Assembly: GCA_051884615.1 (NCBI GenBank)
Contig: JBJEVT010000013.1
Span: 1-64,000, forward strand
Length of the DNA stretch: 64,000 bases
DNA from: UBA1724 sp051884615
GTDB taxonomy: Bacteria; Verrucomicrobiota; Lentisphaeria; Oligosphaerales; Oligosphaeraceae
Reading direction: 5' to 3'
In this document: in pieces, positions 50,284 through 59,803 of the stretch
How positions within the stretch are numbered: the stretch's first letter is position 1
Layout of the letters: every line of letters begins with the position of its first letter
Program-made: the position numbers and the translations under genes
Notes under the pieces: model-generated
What the model was told of the DNA's origin: nothing
The model's input: the letters and a program-made list of their open reading frames with translations, nothing else
The model's database searches: none

Positions 50284-51958
50284 TTATTGATTTTCTGGAT
50301 TCATAAAGGAGGCACGGAGTCTGCGTCCTTCCTCTGTCAAACGGTACTTTTGTGTGGGGCTGCGCAGGGAATTGGGTTGCGTTGGGGCGATGACATGGGA
50401 GGTCAAGGCTGGTTTTATGTATCGTTGATAAAAGTCCTTTCTTTGCTTGATTGCCAATCGATGCATAAGTTCTGAGAGGCTTGCCTCACGGAAATCAAGC
50501 ATAAGCAGTCGCTTTACTTGGGTGGTTACTTGGGTGGTTGCTTGGGTGGTTGCTTGGGTGGTTGCTTGGGTGGTTGCTTGGGTGGTTGCTTGGGTNNNNN
50601 NNNNNNNNNNNNNNNNNNNNNNNNNNNNNNNNNNNNNNNNNNNNNNNNNNNNNNNNNNNNNNNNNNNNNNNNNNNNNNNNNNNNNNNNNNNNNNNGTCAC
50701 TGGGGGTGTTTGCCTCGCCAGATTCGGCAATGACTTTACGGAAAGCCGCCTCGGGATTGCGGTAGATGGTGATGGTGAAGCAGTCCCTCTGTTCGAACCG
50801 GGGTGGTGGCAATCCTGCCTTGACACATCGATCAATCATATCCTCTGTTCCCGTTCCCATGTGCTCAATGTATTTTGTCAGGTAGAATCCCCTGGCAATG
50901 AGCTCATTGGGAGGGTAGGACCCATGTGGCCTGGCAAGGTCAGGGATCGTCAGTTGCCTGGGAAGCCGTCCTGGATTTCTCACCTCCAGGCGATCGGCGA
51001 AGAGCATGACCTGTACGCTGGCGTGGGAGGTATAGTCCCGATGGGCGACGGCATTCACAATAGCCTCAAGGACAACCTCTTTGGGAATCTCGTATGCCGT
51101 GGGCACACGGACGTTCAAATGCCGTGTGCCCACAGAGAAGTTGATTTTGGAGAGAACGAAATCCACCGCGCTGTCCACCACATCAAACAGCGTTCCCTCG
51201 TAAACCTGCATGGATGGGATTGGCTTCTCCACGCGAGTGCCGTGGAAATGTGCGCACTTCACCTCTGAAGAAATCAGGAAGCGCTGTGGTTTCTTCCCGA
51301 AAAGCAGGATGGCCGCATATGTGGGAAGACCATCCTTCAGCATTTCCATGTGAGTGAGAAACTGCTCAATGGAGACACTGTTTTTAAGCGGAAAATTCCT
51401 TGCCTCCTTTGCCCGTGCAATAAAGGCGTTGACATTTGGGCGTGAAATATCCCTCCATGTGGCATCCGGGCAGATTTCTGCGTCAAAGGGGCCATGACGG
51501 AAGGCTTTCTTCTCTTCCAGGAAATCCGCCAGACTGGCGGAGACCTGCGTCAACAGGTCGGTCGTGGAAGTGAAGCTCTTTCTAACAATCTCTGCCTCGG
51601 CTGTCTTGATGAGAGCCGCCATCTTGGGGTTGCGCGCCTTGCCAGGTGTCCTGTGGATGAAAATCAGGCGGGGTAAATTCAATTCGGTGGCTAGGTTGTA
51701 CTCCTTCTGCGTGGGAGACATGCCATTGGTGTCCTGCCATCCGTAGTCGTTGCCGAAGAGTCCCAGATAGACATCGCTTCTTCCCAGTTCATCCAGATAG
51801 ACCTGCTCCGCGCTCCGTGCCTTGGCGGGCAGTCGCTCGAAGAGGAACACATCAAAGAAGCGTCCGCAAACAGGGTCGTTCTCAATGTGCTCCGCCAGTT
51901 TTTTCCGTTCCTCGGCGAACTCCTTCTGGACACTGCTGATGAAGATGCGGTATTTCAT
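50284..51958 (-). CDS. DUF4062-HATPase (RecG-C-like/AAA_4) protein spanning an assembly gap
   Basis: Residues about 1-110 are a DUF4062-type domain (YRIFISSVQKEFAEER, then YLGLFGNDYGW). A middle region (AAILLFGKKPQRF) and a GHKL-type ATPase (about 292-400, EAIVNAVAHRDYTSHASV, then LEVRNPGRLP) match the proteins that usually carry an AlbA_2/Schlafen domain at the front. A 100-N gap interrupts the gene inside a TTQA repeat. After the gap, another frame gives the expected winged-helix end (LMHRLAIKQRKDFYQRYIKPAL to QKYRLTEEGRRL). I treat both as one gene; the N count is arbitrary, so the frame change is not evidence of mutation. It sits between hsdM (3 bases) and hsdS. Confidence 0.75.
50516..50595 (-). 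repeat. 12-bp tandem repeat encoding TTQA/TTQV
   Basis: Six full units of a 12-base repeat (G/ACTTGGGTGGTT on the plus strand) plus 8 bases run into the gap. Copy-number change keeps frame and alters linker length only. Confidence 0.95.
50596..50695. other. Assembly gap, 100 N
   Basis: Exactly 100 undetermined bases adjoin the tandem repeat, so the assembler probably failed on the repeat. The true length is unknown. Confidence 0.99.
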
Positions 51959-51961
51959 TGC

Positions 51962-54367
51962 CTACTCCTGCCACTGAAACCCCATTTCCCGGAGTACGGC
52001 ATGGACGCGCTCCTGCGCCTCCTGGCACTGGCGCTCCAGCTCGGGTAGAGTCTCGCGATACCGCTCATGCAAAGCGAGAAGGGAGGTCGCCAGGTTCTGT
52101 AGCTGGTTGTCGCAGAGATTTTCCATCCCCTTGTGGATGGCAGGAAGCCATTTCCGCTCCACCATCAAGAGACGAATCTCTTCGTCCGTCAAGGTTGAGT
52201 AGCGCTCCAGGGTTTTGAGATCCAGGGTTTTCTCTGCTTCCGAAGAGGCTTTCCTGGCCGCCGACAAGGTCTTGCGCAATTCTAGATATCTCCTGATGGC
52301 ATCAGCCTCGTCTGTTCTCTCCGGAGCCATCCGAAGTTCCTTCTCCTTCTTTTTGGCGTCTGCGTCAGAGCAGATTTTGTCGTCGTCCTTGAGCTCCGCC
52401 AGGGGATCGTCATCTCCGAGATCCGAACATTCCTGCACAAACTGCTCCAAGGCTTGTTCCGCCTCCTCCTCTGCGGAGGCAAGCCCCTGCACCCTTGCCA
52501 GTTCCGTGGGATAGAGCTCCTGCTTGACCAGCAACTTGGGTAGAATCATGCCCTCCCAGGACTTCAGTTTCTCCTTTTTGCCAAAGTCTTTCTCGGTCTC
52601 GCGCCCGATCGTCCAACCATCGGCACAGATGGCGAACAGATCATCCTGCAGCGTCGCCAGGGCATAGTCCATGAATACGCCATAGGCATCATACTTGTCC
52701 AGGAACGGGCAATCCTGATAGGCGTCCCGCAGGGCGCAGGCGAGATTCTCCACGAGCTTGCGGGCGTTTCCGGTAGGCGTGGAGAGGGAAGTGCGAAATT
52801 GCCCTTCCCATTGAGCCAGGATTTCCCTCACGCTGGTCATGATGGTCTTCACGACATCGGCATTCCGGATGAAATCCGTCACTTGTTCCGGGGGGATGGC
52901 CAGAGAGACATAGCCCGGCCGCAGAGGGGTGACGAGTTTTTCCTTCAGCCCAGGGAGTGCATCCCAATTTCCGCAGGAATCAAGTTCAGCGCAGGAGATT
53001 CCCCCGTTAAGGTGTCCGTCCAAATCCTGGGCGACCTCGGTGCTGACAGGTTCGATGTAGCGGGGGATGTTCAGATTCCAGCCGTTGCGTTCGATTTCCT
53101 CATAGGGTACGAGGCGGGAGTAGTGGGGAATCTCCAGCTGGGCGTTGAACGTGTCCACAATCTTGCGGATGTCCTGCTCCCGGAGGCGGTTCTTGTTTCC
53201 ATCTTTGAGGAAGTCTCTGCTGGCGTCGAGGAAGAAGATGCCCTTTTCGCTGCGTCGGTTGTCCAGCACGAGGATGGCGGCGGGAATGGGAGTGCCGAAG
53301 AAGATGTTCGGGGGCAATCCGATGATTCCCTTGATGACTTTGCGGTTTCTGGCCAGTTCCTTTCGTATGGTTTCCTCCGCATTGCCACGGAAGAGCACGC
53401 CGTGGGGCATGATGCAGGCTCCCCGTCCCGTCTCTGGCTTCATGCTGGCCACAAGATGAAGGAGAAAGGCATAATCGCCGATCTTTCTCGGTGGCAGAAG
53501 TGTCATGCTCCAACGGTGATAGGGGTCGTTTTCGCCATTCTGGGCCAGCCAGTTCTTTTGGGAGAAGGGAGGATTCGCCACGCAGTAATCGAAGGTCTTC
53601 AGGAGCCCTGCCTCCTTGAACTGGGGGTCGTTCAGCGTGTCGCCATGGTAGATCTCGGCGTCGGCGATGCCGTGAAGGAGCATATTCAGTTTGGCCAGCG
53701 AGGCGGTGGAGTTGTTCTTCTCCTGCATATACAAGGTGGCCCCCCGTTGGGTCTCCGCATTGGCCCTGAGGAGAAGGGAGCCGGAACCGCCGGTGGGATC
53801 GTAGATGGTGTCGGACCTGTGGTTGGATTCCTGGAGATGAAGAACCTGGGCCATGACCCGGCTGACCTCGGCCGGGGTGTAGAACTGCCCCTTGCTCTTG
53901 CCGCTCTCCACCGCAAAGTTCTTCATCAGATACTCGTAGGCGTCGCCAAGCAAATCGTCATCCACCGCCCGGTTCCGTCCAAAGTCCAGCGCATCGTTCT
54001 CGAAGACGCCAATCAACTTGGAGAGGGTCTCCGTCATCTGCTTGGGGGGACCGAATTTTTCCGGATCGTTGAAGTTGGGAAGGGAGATGTTCAAGATTTT
54101 GACGTTGGCCTCCTTGATGGCCTCCAACTTGATGTTGATCTGTTCTCCGATTCCGCTGTTCTGCTTCAGTTTGACGAAGTCCTCGAAGAAACATCCCTCC
54201 GGCAGCCGGATGTCCTCCATCTCTCCCTGCTTCACCTTGTCGGAAAGGTACTTCACAAAGAGAATGATCAGGACATAGTCCTTGTATTGGCTGGCGTCCA
54301 TGGAACCGCGCAGGGCGTTGCAGGATTCCCAGAGGGTGCTGTAGAGTTGAGATTTCTTGATGGCCAT
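51962..54367 (-). CDS. hsdM: Type I restriction-modification methyltransferase subunit
   Basis: About 801 residues; an N6-adenine methyltransferase acting with HsdS. An N-terminal helical domain (LWESCNALRGSMDASQYKDYVL) is followed by SAM motif I DPTGGSGS near residue 190 and motif IV NPPF near residue 264. It is longer than the usual 500-550 residues because of a helical C-terminal extension with many charged residues. ATG 54367 is preceded by AGGA at the right distance and is preferred to the in-frame TTG 54385. It begins 19 bases after hsdR ends. Confidence 0.95.
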   Translation of the reverse strand: MAIKKSQLYSTLWESCNALRGSMDASQYKDYVLIILFVKYLSDKVKQGEMEDIRLPEGCFFEDFVKLKQNSGIGEQINIKLEAIKEANVKILNISLPNFNDPEKFGPPKQMTETLSKLIGVFENDALDFGRNRAVDDDLLGDAYEYLMKNFAVESGKSKGQFYTPAEVSRVMAQVLHLQESNHRSDTIYDPTGGSGSLLLRANAETQRGATLYMQEKNNSTASLAKLNMLLHGIADAEIYHGDTLNDPQFKEAGLLKTFDYCVANPPFSQKNWLAQNGENDPYHRWSMTLLPPRKIGDYAFLLHLVASMKPETGRGACIMPHGVLFRGNAEETIRKELARNRKVIKGIIGLPPNIFFGTPIPAAILVLDNRRSEKGIFFLDASRDFLKDGNKNRLREQDIRKIVDTFNAQLEIPHYSRLVPYEEIERNGWNLNIPRYIEPVSTEVAQDLDGHLNGGISCAELDSCGNWDALPGLKEKLVTPLRPGYVSLAIPPEQVTDFIRNADVVKTIMTSVREILAQWEGQFRTSLSTPTGNARKLVENLACALRDAYQDCPFLDKYDAYGVFMDYALATLQDDLFAICADGWTIGRETEKDFGKKEKLKSWEGMILPKLLVKQELYPTELARVQGLASAEEEAEQALEQFVQECSDLGDDDPLAELKDDDKICSDADAKKKEKELRMAPERTDEADAIRRYLELRKTLSAARKASSEAEKTLDLKTLERYSTLTDEEIRLLMVERKWLPAIHKGMENLCDNQLQNLATSLLALHERYRETLPELERQCQEAQERVHAVLREMGFQWQE

Positions 54368-54373
54368 GTGTTG

Positions 54374-54377
54374 TCCT
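54374..54377 (-). promoter_or_regulatory. Ribosome binding site deciding the hsdM start
   Basis: AGGA on the minus strand, 6 bases before ATG 54367; it lies inside any reading frame begun at TTG 54385. Confidence 0.5.
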
Positions 54378-54386
54378 GCTAACAAG

Positions 54387-57300
54387 CTATCGGTTTTGCA
54401 CGATAAGCATATAGACGTTGCTTACCCGTTCATCGTCGGAAAGACAATGGGAATGATCGAGGATGTACTGGAGTCGTCTCTTGACCTTGTCCGCCTTAGG
54501 GGAACTGGGATTTTCAAAGCCGGCCGGGGCGTCGTATTCAATCCACTCTTCCATCGCCATGATGACCGACTGGGGGGATTCCGCCCCTTCTTCGGCGACA
54601 TACCAGTCTCCCCGGTTGTTCCAAAGCGCCTTGCCGTATTTTTTCTGAATCTCCGGAGGGATATCGTCATGGCTGTGCTTCAACTCCTTGAGGAAAGCAA
54701 TCAGACGTCGGATGTTTTCCGCATAGTCCAACTTCTCCTGTCTGATTTGTTCCAAGAGCGCTTGGAGACGCTGGGAGAAAATCAGATACGTCGCAGGGTC
54801 GCGATGACGGTAGGAGTTGAGGACCGACCGCGCCTTCCCCTCCACGATTTCGGCGGCGGATTTGCCGTCGCCTGCCGCCTTGATGGCCTCTTCCGCTGTT
54901 GTGTCGGAATCCGCTCCGTCGTCCAGGAGATCGAGGAAGGAGAAATCCGCCGTGGCGGGAATGATCACCTCCGCCTCGTCCGCCTGGATAAAGCGGTCAA
55001 GCAGGGCACGCATCTCGGGATCCTTCTCCTTCTCGTCGAAGAAATCCCCTGATTTCTGCTCTACGCGAAGACTGACCTGGGTGGCCTCGGAGACCAGGCG
55101 ATGCCATTGGTTCGCTTGCTCGGTCGTGTCTCCCGCCCGCCCCATATAGTCGGCGAAATTGGAGTAGGCGGTGGCGAACTGGCGGGTAATGGCGTAAAGG
55201 AGTTGCCGGCGCTCGGCCGCAGGGTCGTTCTCGAAGTCTGTCAGATAGTACTCGAGAAGGGCATCCATGTCTCGGTCGCCGCCCCAGCTGGCCTTGAGGC
55301 TGTTGTAGGCGTCCAAGGCCGCCAGGAAACGCTCCTTCACCTTCTCCACGTGGTCGTTGAGCAAACCATCGATATCCTCCGGGTCGAAGCCACCCAGGCC
55401 TCCGTCACTGTCATTGAAGTCGGCAACCGCCTGTTGAATTTTATGGAAGAGGTCCTTGAAATCGACGATGACGCCGTATTGCTTCTTGGTGATGGCGAGG
55501 ATATGCCCCTCCTTGTCCTTCACATCCTTCCCCAGGCGGTTCACCCGGCAGATGGCCTGGAAAAGATTGTTGTCGCGCATATCCTTGTCGAGGTAAAGGT
55601 AGGTTGCGCAGGGAGCGTCAAACCCGGTCAGCAGCTTGTCTACCACAATCATGAGCTTCATTTGTCCTGGCTGATGGACGAAGCGTTCCTTTGCCCATGC
55701 TTCGTATTTCTCGGCATTGGGCTGCCCTGCGTCCTTGAAGGACTGCTGGGCTGCCTGATACTTGAATTTGCTGGCCTCTTCCTGGGCAGGGTTGCTGATC
55801 TTCTTTCGCAAGTCGTCATCCTTTGGTTCGTAGCTTGTCACCACGGCGCATCTCCCTTTCAACGTGGTGTCCGAGCAATGGTTCTGGAACCAGTCGTAGT
55901 AGCGGTAGGCGGACTCGATGTTTCCCGCCACAAGCATGGCGTTGCACCATCCTTCGGAGAGGGGCGGTTTCGACATGTCATCCAGAATGGAGTATCCGAT
56001 GCGCTCGATGCGTTCCTTGGAGGAAAAGATTCGCTCCAGGGTGGCCCAGCGATCCTCGACCTGTTGTCGTTTCTGATCATCCAGGCCTCGGGTGATCTCC
56101 TCCTTCTTGGCGTCCAGCTGCTCCTTGTTGCTGATCCTCTGCTCCACATCCCGGTTCTCGTATTGGAGGTCGTTGATGACTTTGTCCGCCACCGCTTCCT
56201 TGTGGAGATACTTGTGGATGAACGGTCCGAATTTGGCTACGGAGGTCTTGCTGTAGGCCTTGTAGGTGTTTTCCTTGTCTCGCTTGAGCAGGGGCGTTCC
56301 CGTGAAGCCGATGAGCATGACGTCCTGTCCCATGATCTCCTTCATCGCCTCGTGGAGCCGTCCTCCCTGGGTGCGATGGCATTCATCCACAAAGACGAAG
56401 ATATGGGAGCCCCGCACCTTGAAGTTACCCCCGTATTTTTTGAGAATCGTTGTTCGGAGGCCTTCCAAATAGGTGTCCAGAGGAATCTTCAGCGCGGAAT
56501 CCTCCTCTCCCACGGAGGAGACGCTTCTCCCGAATTTATGGATGAGGGAGGAGATCAGCCATTCCGTTCCTCCCTTCAGAGTCTTGAGCAGTTCATCGCC
56601 GTTGTCGACGCGACGAAGATCCTGGCCCGTTTGTTTGAAGTTGTTGGCAATTTGTATGTCGAGTTCCTTTCTGTCCGTGATGACCAGGACACGGGGATCC
56701 GGGAAATTGGCGCGGATGTAGGAGGCCAGCCAGATCATGGTCAGGGATTTCCCCGAGCCTTGGGAGTGCCAGATGATGCCACTGCTCTTTTGCTCCAGGC
56801 GGGGGATACAGGCGCATAACGCATGATACTGGTGGGGACGCATGACTTTCTTGATGCCGCCATCCGTGATGACGCCGTAGCGGAACATCCGCAGGAAATG
56901 CTCCTTTTCAAAAAAGGTCGCAAAAGCCTCTTTGTCCCCCAGGGCGTTCACATCGCCGCTGCGCTTATACGGGCACCAGAAATTCAACGGCGTTTCGATG
57001 GTGCCGTACAGGAAGCCGTTCTTGTCGCTTGCGGCGATCGTGAACTGGACGGTGGTGAAGAAGGAGGGAATCAAATCCCCTTCATTGGAGAGATGCTGCT
57101 TGATGCCCTCGTTGAGAGACACCAGGCTTCGCTTCAACTCGATCACCGCCAAGGCAAAGCCATTGACATAGACGACCAGATCAGGACGACTGTTCTTGCC
57201 TGTGATTGGGTCGGTGAAACTGACCTCTTCCGCGATGGCGAAGTCATTCTTCATGGGGTCGGCAAAGTCAAAAAGGGGAATGTCTTCCTGGGGAGTGTCC

Positions 57301-57647
57301 GGGGACGGATGCGCTTTCACCCCGTAAAACATCATCTCGGTGACTTTCGTGTTCTGGTTCACTAATGAGCCGGGACGAGAGTCAGGGAGCGGGAGGACAT
57401 TCCTGATCTGGCGGCAGGCTTCGGCCACTTGGGCTTCCGTGAATGGCTTGCCGCTTTGATTCTTGCGCCCTTTGAGAAAATCTCGAAAGCGCTTCTCGAG
57501 GAAGGGACTGTTCTTTTGTCCTAGGGCATTGACAGTGGTTCCCTTGTCATATTTGAAATTGCCCAGGTAGTGGAAATGAAGCTTGTTCTTGAAAATGTCA
57601 AGAACTTGAGCCTGGTACTCTATTTCTTTTTGCTCTTGATAGTTCAT
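54387..57647 (-). CDS. hsdR: Type I restriction enzyme, R (endonuclease/translocase) subunit
   Basis: A 1086-residue motor-nuclease that translocates unmodified DNA and cuts it. The PD-(D/E)XK nuclease is in RPDLVVYVNGFALAVIELK (about 152-172). The SF2 helicase motor has Walker A GSGKS near 296, VFVDECHRTQGG near 417 and GFTGTPLL. The C-terminal helical part contacts HsdM. Its start overlaps the stop of the metallopeptidase gene in an ATGA, so translation is coupled. Base composition is less GC-rich than in the flanking chromosome. Confidence 0.96.
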   Translation of the reverse strand: MNYQEQKEIEYQAQVLDIFKNKLHFHYLGNFKYDKGTTVNALGQKNSPFLEKRFRDFLKGRKNQSGKPFTEAQVAEACRQIRNVLPLPDSRPGSLVNQNTKVTEMMFYGVKAHPSPDTPQEDIPLFDFADPMKNDFAIAEEVSFTDPITGKNSRPDLVVYVNGFALAVIELKRSLVSLNEGIKQHLSNEGDLIPSFFTTVQFTIAASDKNGFLYGTIETPLNFWCPYKRSGDVNALGDKEAFATFFEKEHFLRMFRYGVITDGGIKKVMRPHQYHALCACIPRLEQKSSGIIWHSQGSGKSLTMIWLASYIRANFPDPRVLVITDRKELDIQIANNFKQTGQDLRRVDNGDELLKTLKGGTEWLISSLIHKFGRSVSSVGEEDSALKIPLDTYLEGLRTTILKKYGGNFKVRGSHIFVFVDECHRTQGGRLHEAMKEIMGQDVMLIGFTGTPLLKRDKENTYKAYSKTSVAKFGPFIHKYLHKEAVADKVINDLQYENRDVEQRISNKEQLDAKKEEITRGLDDQKRQQVEDRWATLERIFSSKERIERIGYSILDDMSKPPLSEGWCNAMLVAGNIESAYRYYDWFQNHCSDTTLKGRCAVVTSYEPKDDDLRKKISNPAQEEASKFKYQAAQQSFKDAGQPNAEKYEAWAKERFVHQPGQMKLMIVVDKLLTGFDAPCATYLYLDKDMRDNNLFQAICRVNRLGKDVKDKEGHILAITKKQYGVIVDFKDLFHKIQQAVADFNDSDGGLGGFDPEDIDGLLNDHVEKVKERFLAALDAYNSLKASWGGDRDMDALLEYYLTDFENDPAAERRQLLYAITRQFATAYSNFADYMGRAGDTTEQANQWHRLVSEATQVSLRVEQKSGDFFDEKEKDPEMRALLDRFIQADEAEVIIPATADFSFLDLLDDGADSDTTAEEAIKAAGDGKSAAEIVEGKARSVLNSYRHRDPATYLIFSQRLQALLEQIRQEKLDYAENIRRLIAFLKELKHSHDDIPPEIQKKYGKALWNNRGDWYVAEEGAESPQSVIMAMEEWIEYDAPAGFENPSSPKADKVKRRLQYILDHSHCLSDDERVSNVYMLIVQNR

Positions 57648-58372
57648 TTCACTTCCTCCCGGAACAGTTCTTCGGGAATCGGAAACTCATTCAGTTGACG
57701 GCGCAGCTCACGCCATGTGGGCAGGTAGGTCTGGAGAATCTGCTGAAAGTGGTTGTTGTGATTCTTTTCCAAGAGATGGGCCAGCTCATGCACAACAATG
57801 TATTCCACGCAGGCGGTGGGCTTTTTGGCAAGTTCCAGATTGAAGAGCAAGGTCTTTGCCTTTGCCTGGCAGGAGCCCCATCGGGCACGCATTTTCAGGA
57901 TGTCCCAGGATTCGGCCTTCACCTTCAGGCGTTCCTCCCATTGGGGGATCGTCGCCTCCAAAGTCTCGTTCAGTCGGTCTCGATACCAGTGGTTCAGGAT
58001 TTGACTCCTTTTTTCTCGCGTGGAATGAGGGTGGGCATACAGTTCCAGATAATCCCCGTGGATTACCACCTTGGGAATCACAGTGATGTCTTCAATCACT
58101 TTCAGGCGAAAGGACTGCCCGCGCCAAAAATGTTCCTCCCCGGATACATACTTGCGGACGGGAATCGTGGGATGCTCTTTCGCCTTGCGTATTTTCTCCG
58201 ACAGCCAAATCCATCTCTTGAGGATGAAGAGTTTTAGCTGTATTTCCGGGGTGTTCCTGGGGGCGGATATGTGGGCATGCCCATCCGGAGGATAGACGGA
58301 AAGATGGATATGTTTGATATCCTTGTATTCGATGGCAAACAGAACGCCGTTGACTTCAAGGGAAGAAGACAT
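57644..58372 (-). CDS. YgjP/DUF45-like zinc metallopeptidase
   Basis: A 242-residue protein with the metallopeptidase motif HELAHLLEKNHNNHF near residue 195 (two zinc His, catalytic Glu, third His) preceded by MRARWGSCQAK, as in YgjP and other DUF45 proteins. These are found often beside type I restriction genes, where their role is not settled. A GGGAGGG site precedes the ATG. It is the first gene of the island operon and overlaps hsdR by 4 bases. Confidence 0.9.
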   Translation of the reverse strand: MSSSLEVNGVLFAIEYKDIKHIHLSVYPPDGHAHISAPRNTPEIQLKLFILKRWIWLSEKIRKAKEHPTIPVRKYVSGEEHFWRGQSFRLKVIEDITVIPKVVIHGDYLELYAHPHSTREKRSQILNHWYRDRLNETLEATIPQWEERLKVKAESWDILKMRARWGSCQAKAKTLLFNLELAKKPTACVEYIVVHELAHLLEKNHNNHFQQILQTYLPTWRELRRQLNEFPIPEELFREEVK

Positions 58373-58461
58373 TTTCCCTCCCTTCTGTCACACTCGTTCC
58401 GGCGACTGCGATCACTCCCGTCATGATAAAATCTCTGAGCCCGTGGGGTTTGGTGAAGAGG

Positions 58462-58473
58462 ATGTTATAACAT
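58462..58473. promoter_or_regulatory. Perfect palindrome, possible operator of the restriction operon
   Basis: ATGTTATAACAT reads the same on both strands and lies about 90 bases upstream of the first gene of the operon. It may bind a repressor or overlap a -10 element (TATAAC). No regulator gene is adjacent. Confidence 0.35.
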
Positions 58474-58732
58474 GTTCTCATGCAATGAATTACATCTTGC
58501 GCAGAAGAAGTAATCCCGCCTTGCCCAGGCAGTTCAGCCTGTCTGACCTGCAATTTAGCACATTCTGGGCTCCCCTCTCTCCTCCCAGAAGGCTTTTCCG
58601 CGGAAAAACCAGTGATGCGGGGGCGACAAGGGGCGTGCGGTTTTCTGGGATTCAACGGGGAAGTGGCGGGAGGCATATTGGGTTTCTTATTCCCCGGGGG
58701 CGGGTATGAGGGGGATGCTCGGAGGGGCAAGT

Positions 58733-58750
58733 CCCCCCCCCCCCGGGGGG
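58733..58750. repeat. Homopolymer tract C12G6
   Basis: Twelve C followed by six G in non-coding sequence; prone to slippage and sequencing error. Confidence 0.9.
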
Positions 58751-58971
58751 CAGTCAGATTTTCTTTCGTGGCGAAAGCAGGCATGGACAGAGAGGCGGGA
58801 AGGCATGGCATGTGTCTTGATAGTGGAATCTGGCGTGGTTTCCGTGTTCAGGGGTGATGTTGCTGGAGGTCATGGTACGGGGGGCGACGGGGGGGAGGGG
58901 GGGAGCGGGACAGGCGAGAAAAGCAGGGGGAGAGAATGGGGTCGCCTCCCGTGCCGGTCCTGCCTGGCGTG

Positions 58972-58977
58972 TATATT
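58972..58977 (+). promoter_or_regulatory. Possible -10 element (TATATT) of the vWA-kinase operon
   Basis: TATATT 55 bases before the vWA gene; no matching -35 hexamer. The gene itself has a good AAGGAG ribosome site at 59021-59026. Confidence 0.35.
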
Positions 58978-59032
58978 ATTCCCCGGCATGCCCCTTCCGG
59001 AGGGGCCGCGTGATTGATTCAAGGAGCGCATT

Positions 59033-59782
59033 ATGTCCGAGGAAAAGAAAGTCAAAGGCGTGGTGGACCTGGTGTTCTTGCTGGACTCCACCGGAAGCAT
59101 GCAGGAGTGCATCGATGGCCTGAAGGCCAATATCAAGCTTTTCTTCCAGCGGCTGACCACAAAGGACGAACACAACCAGGTGCCCGTGCGGGAATGGCGG
59201 GCCAAAGTGGTGGGTTTCCGGGATTATGACGACAATCCCCTGGACTGGCTGGTGGACAATCCCTTCACCAGTCATGTGGAGGACCTCTACGCCCAGCTGG
59301 ATGGCCTGGTGGCCACCGGCGGCGGCGACATCCCCGAATCCATGCTGGACGCCCTCTACGCCGTGGTGGAACAGGAGGAAACCCCCGCCGGCGCCCTTCC
59401 GGAACCCCATTGCTGGCGCTTCCGCCGGGATGCCGCCCGGGCGGTCATCGCCTTCACGGACGCTCCCTTCAAACCCGTCATCCACGCCCCCTTCGGACGG
59501 GGAGGAACCGTGGACGACGTGATCAACCGCATCATGGAAAAGCGGGTGCTGCTCACCGTGGTGACTCCCTATCGCTACCTGGACGAGCACGACCGGGTGC
59601 GGGAGTTCGACGAGATGCATGTGCTGGCGGAGGCGGACAAGGCGGAGTATCTCCCCCTAAAGGATGTCCATGGCGAAACGTTGTCCCTGGCCTCCTTCGC
59701 CCGGGATCAGGAGGTCATCACCCGGCTTCTCACCAAGCTGGCCAAGACGTTGTCCAAGTCCGTGGAGACGCAGGTGTTGTAG
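59033..59782 (+). CDS. von Willebrand factor A-domain protein
   Basis: A 249-residue protein that is essentially one vWA fold. The metal-ion-dependent adhesion site begins DSTGS near residue 18, in place of the strict DxSxS, with a second element GGGDIPES near residue 100. There is no signal peptide or membrane helix, so it is cytoplasmic. It is the first gene of a set with a protein kinase, a phosphatase and a repeat protein. In TerY-P-like and related signalling triads, vWA proteins act with a kinase and a phosphatase; a scaffold or substrate role is inferred here. AAGGAG lies 6 bases before the ATG. Confidence 0.88.
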   Translation: MSEEKKVKGVVDLVFLLDSTGSMQECIDGLKANIKLFFQRLTTKDEHNQVPVREWRAKVVGFRDYDDNPLDWLVDNPFTSHVEDLYAQLDGLVATGGGDIPESMLDALYAVVEQEETPAGALPEPHCWRFRRDAARAVIAFTDAPFKPVIHAPFGRGGTVDDVINRIMEKRVLLTVVTPYRYLDEHDRVREFDEMHVLAEADKAEYLPLKDVHGETLSLASFARDQEVITRLLTKLAKTLSKSVETQVL

Positions 59783-59803
59783 CCATAACGAGGGAGGGAA
59801 AGG

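Larger units (their letters stand above)
58373..59032. other. 660-base spacer at the right edge of the defence island
   Basis: No convincing gene. It holds a perfect 12-bp palindrome ATGTTATAACAT (58462-58473) upstream of the restriction operon, a C12G6 homopolymer tract (58733-58750), and a TATATT hexamer at 58972 before the vWA operon. GC content rises from left to right, which suggests the island boundary lies here. Confidence 0.5.

Noticed and set aside
50284..50835. A separate small gene, or a frameshift, at the end of the HATPase gene
   Set aside because: The 100-N gap has arbitrary length, and the two parts match the two ends of one known protein family, so a single gene is the simpler reading.
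58356..58811. A 151-codon minus-strand frame upstream of the metallopeptidase gene
   Set aside because: No recognisable motif, atypical composition, and it overlaps the operon leader with its palindrome.
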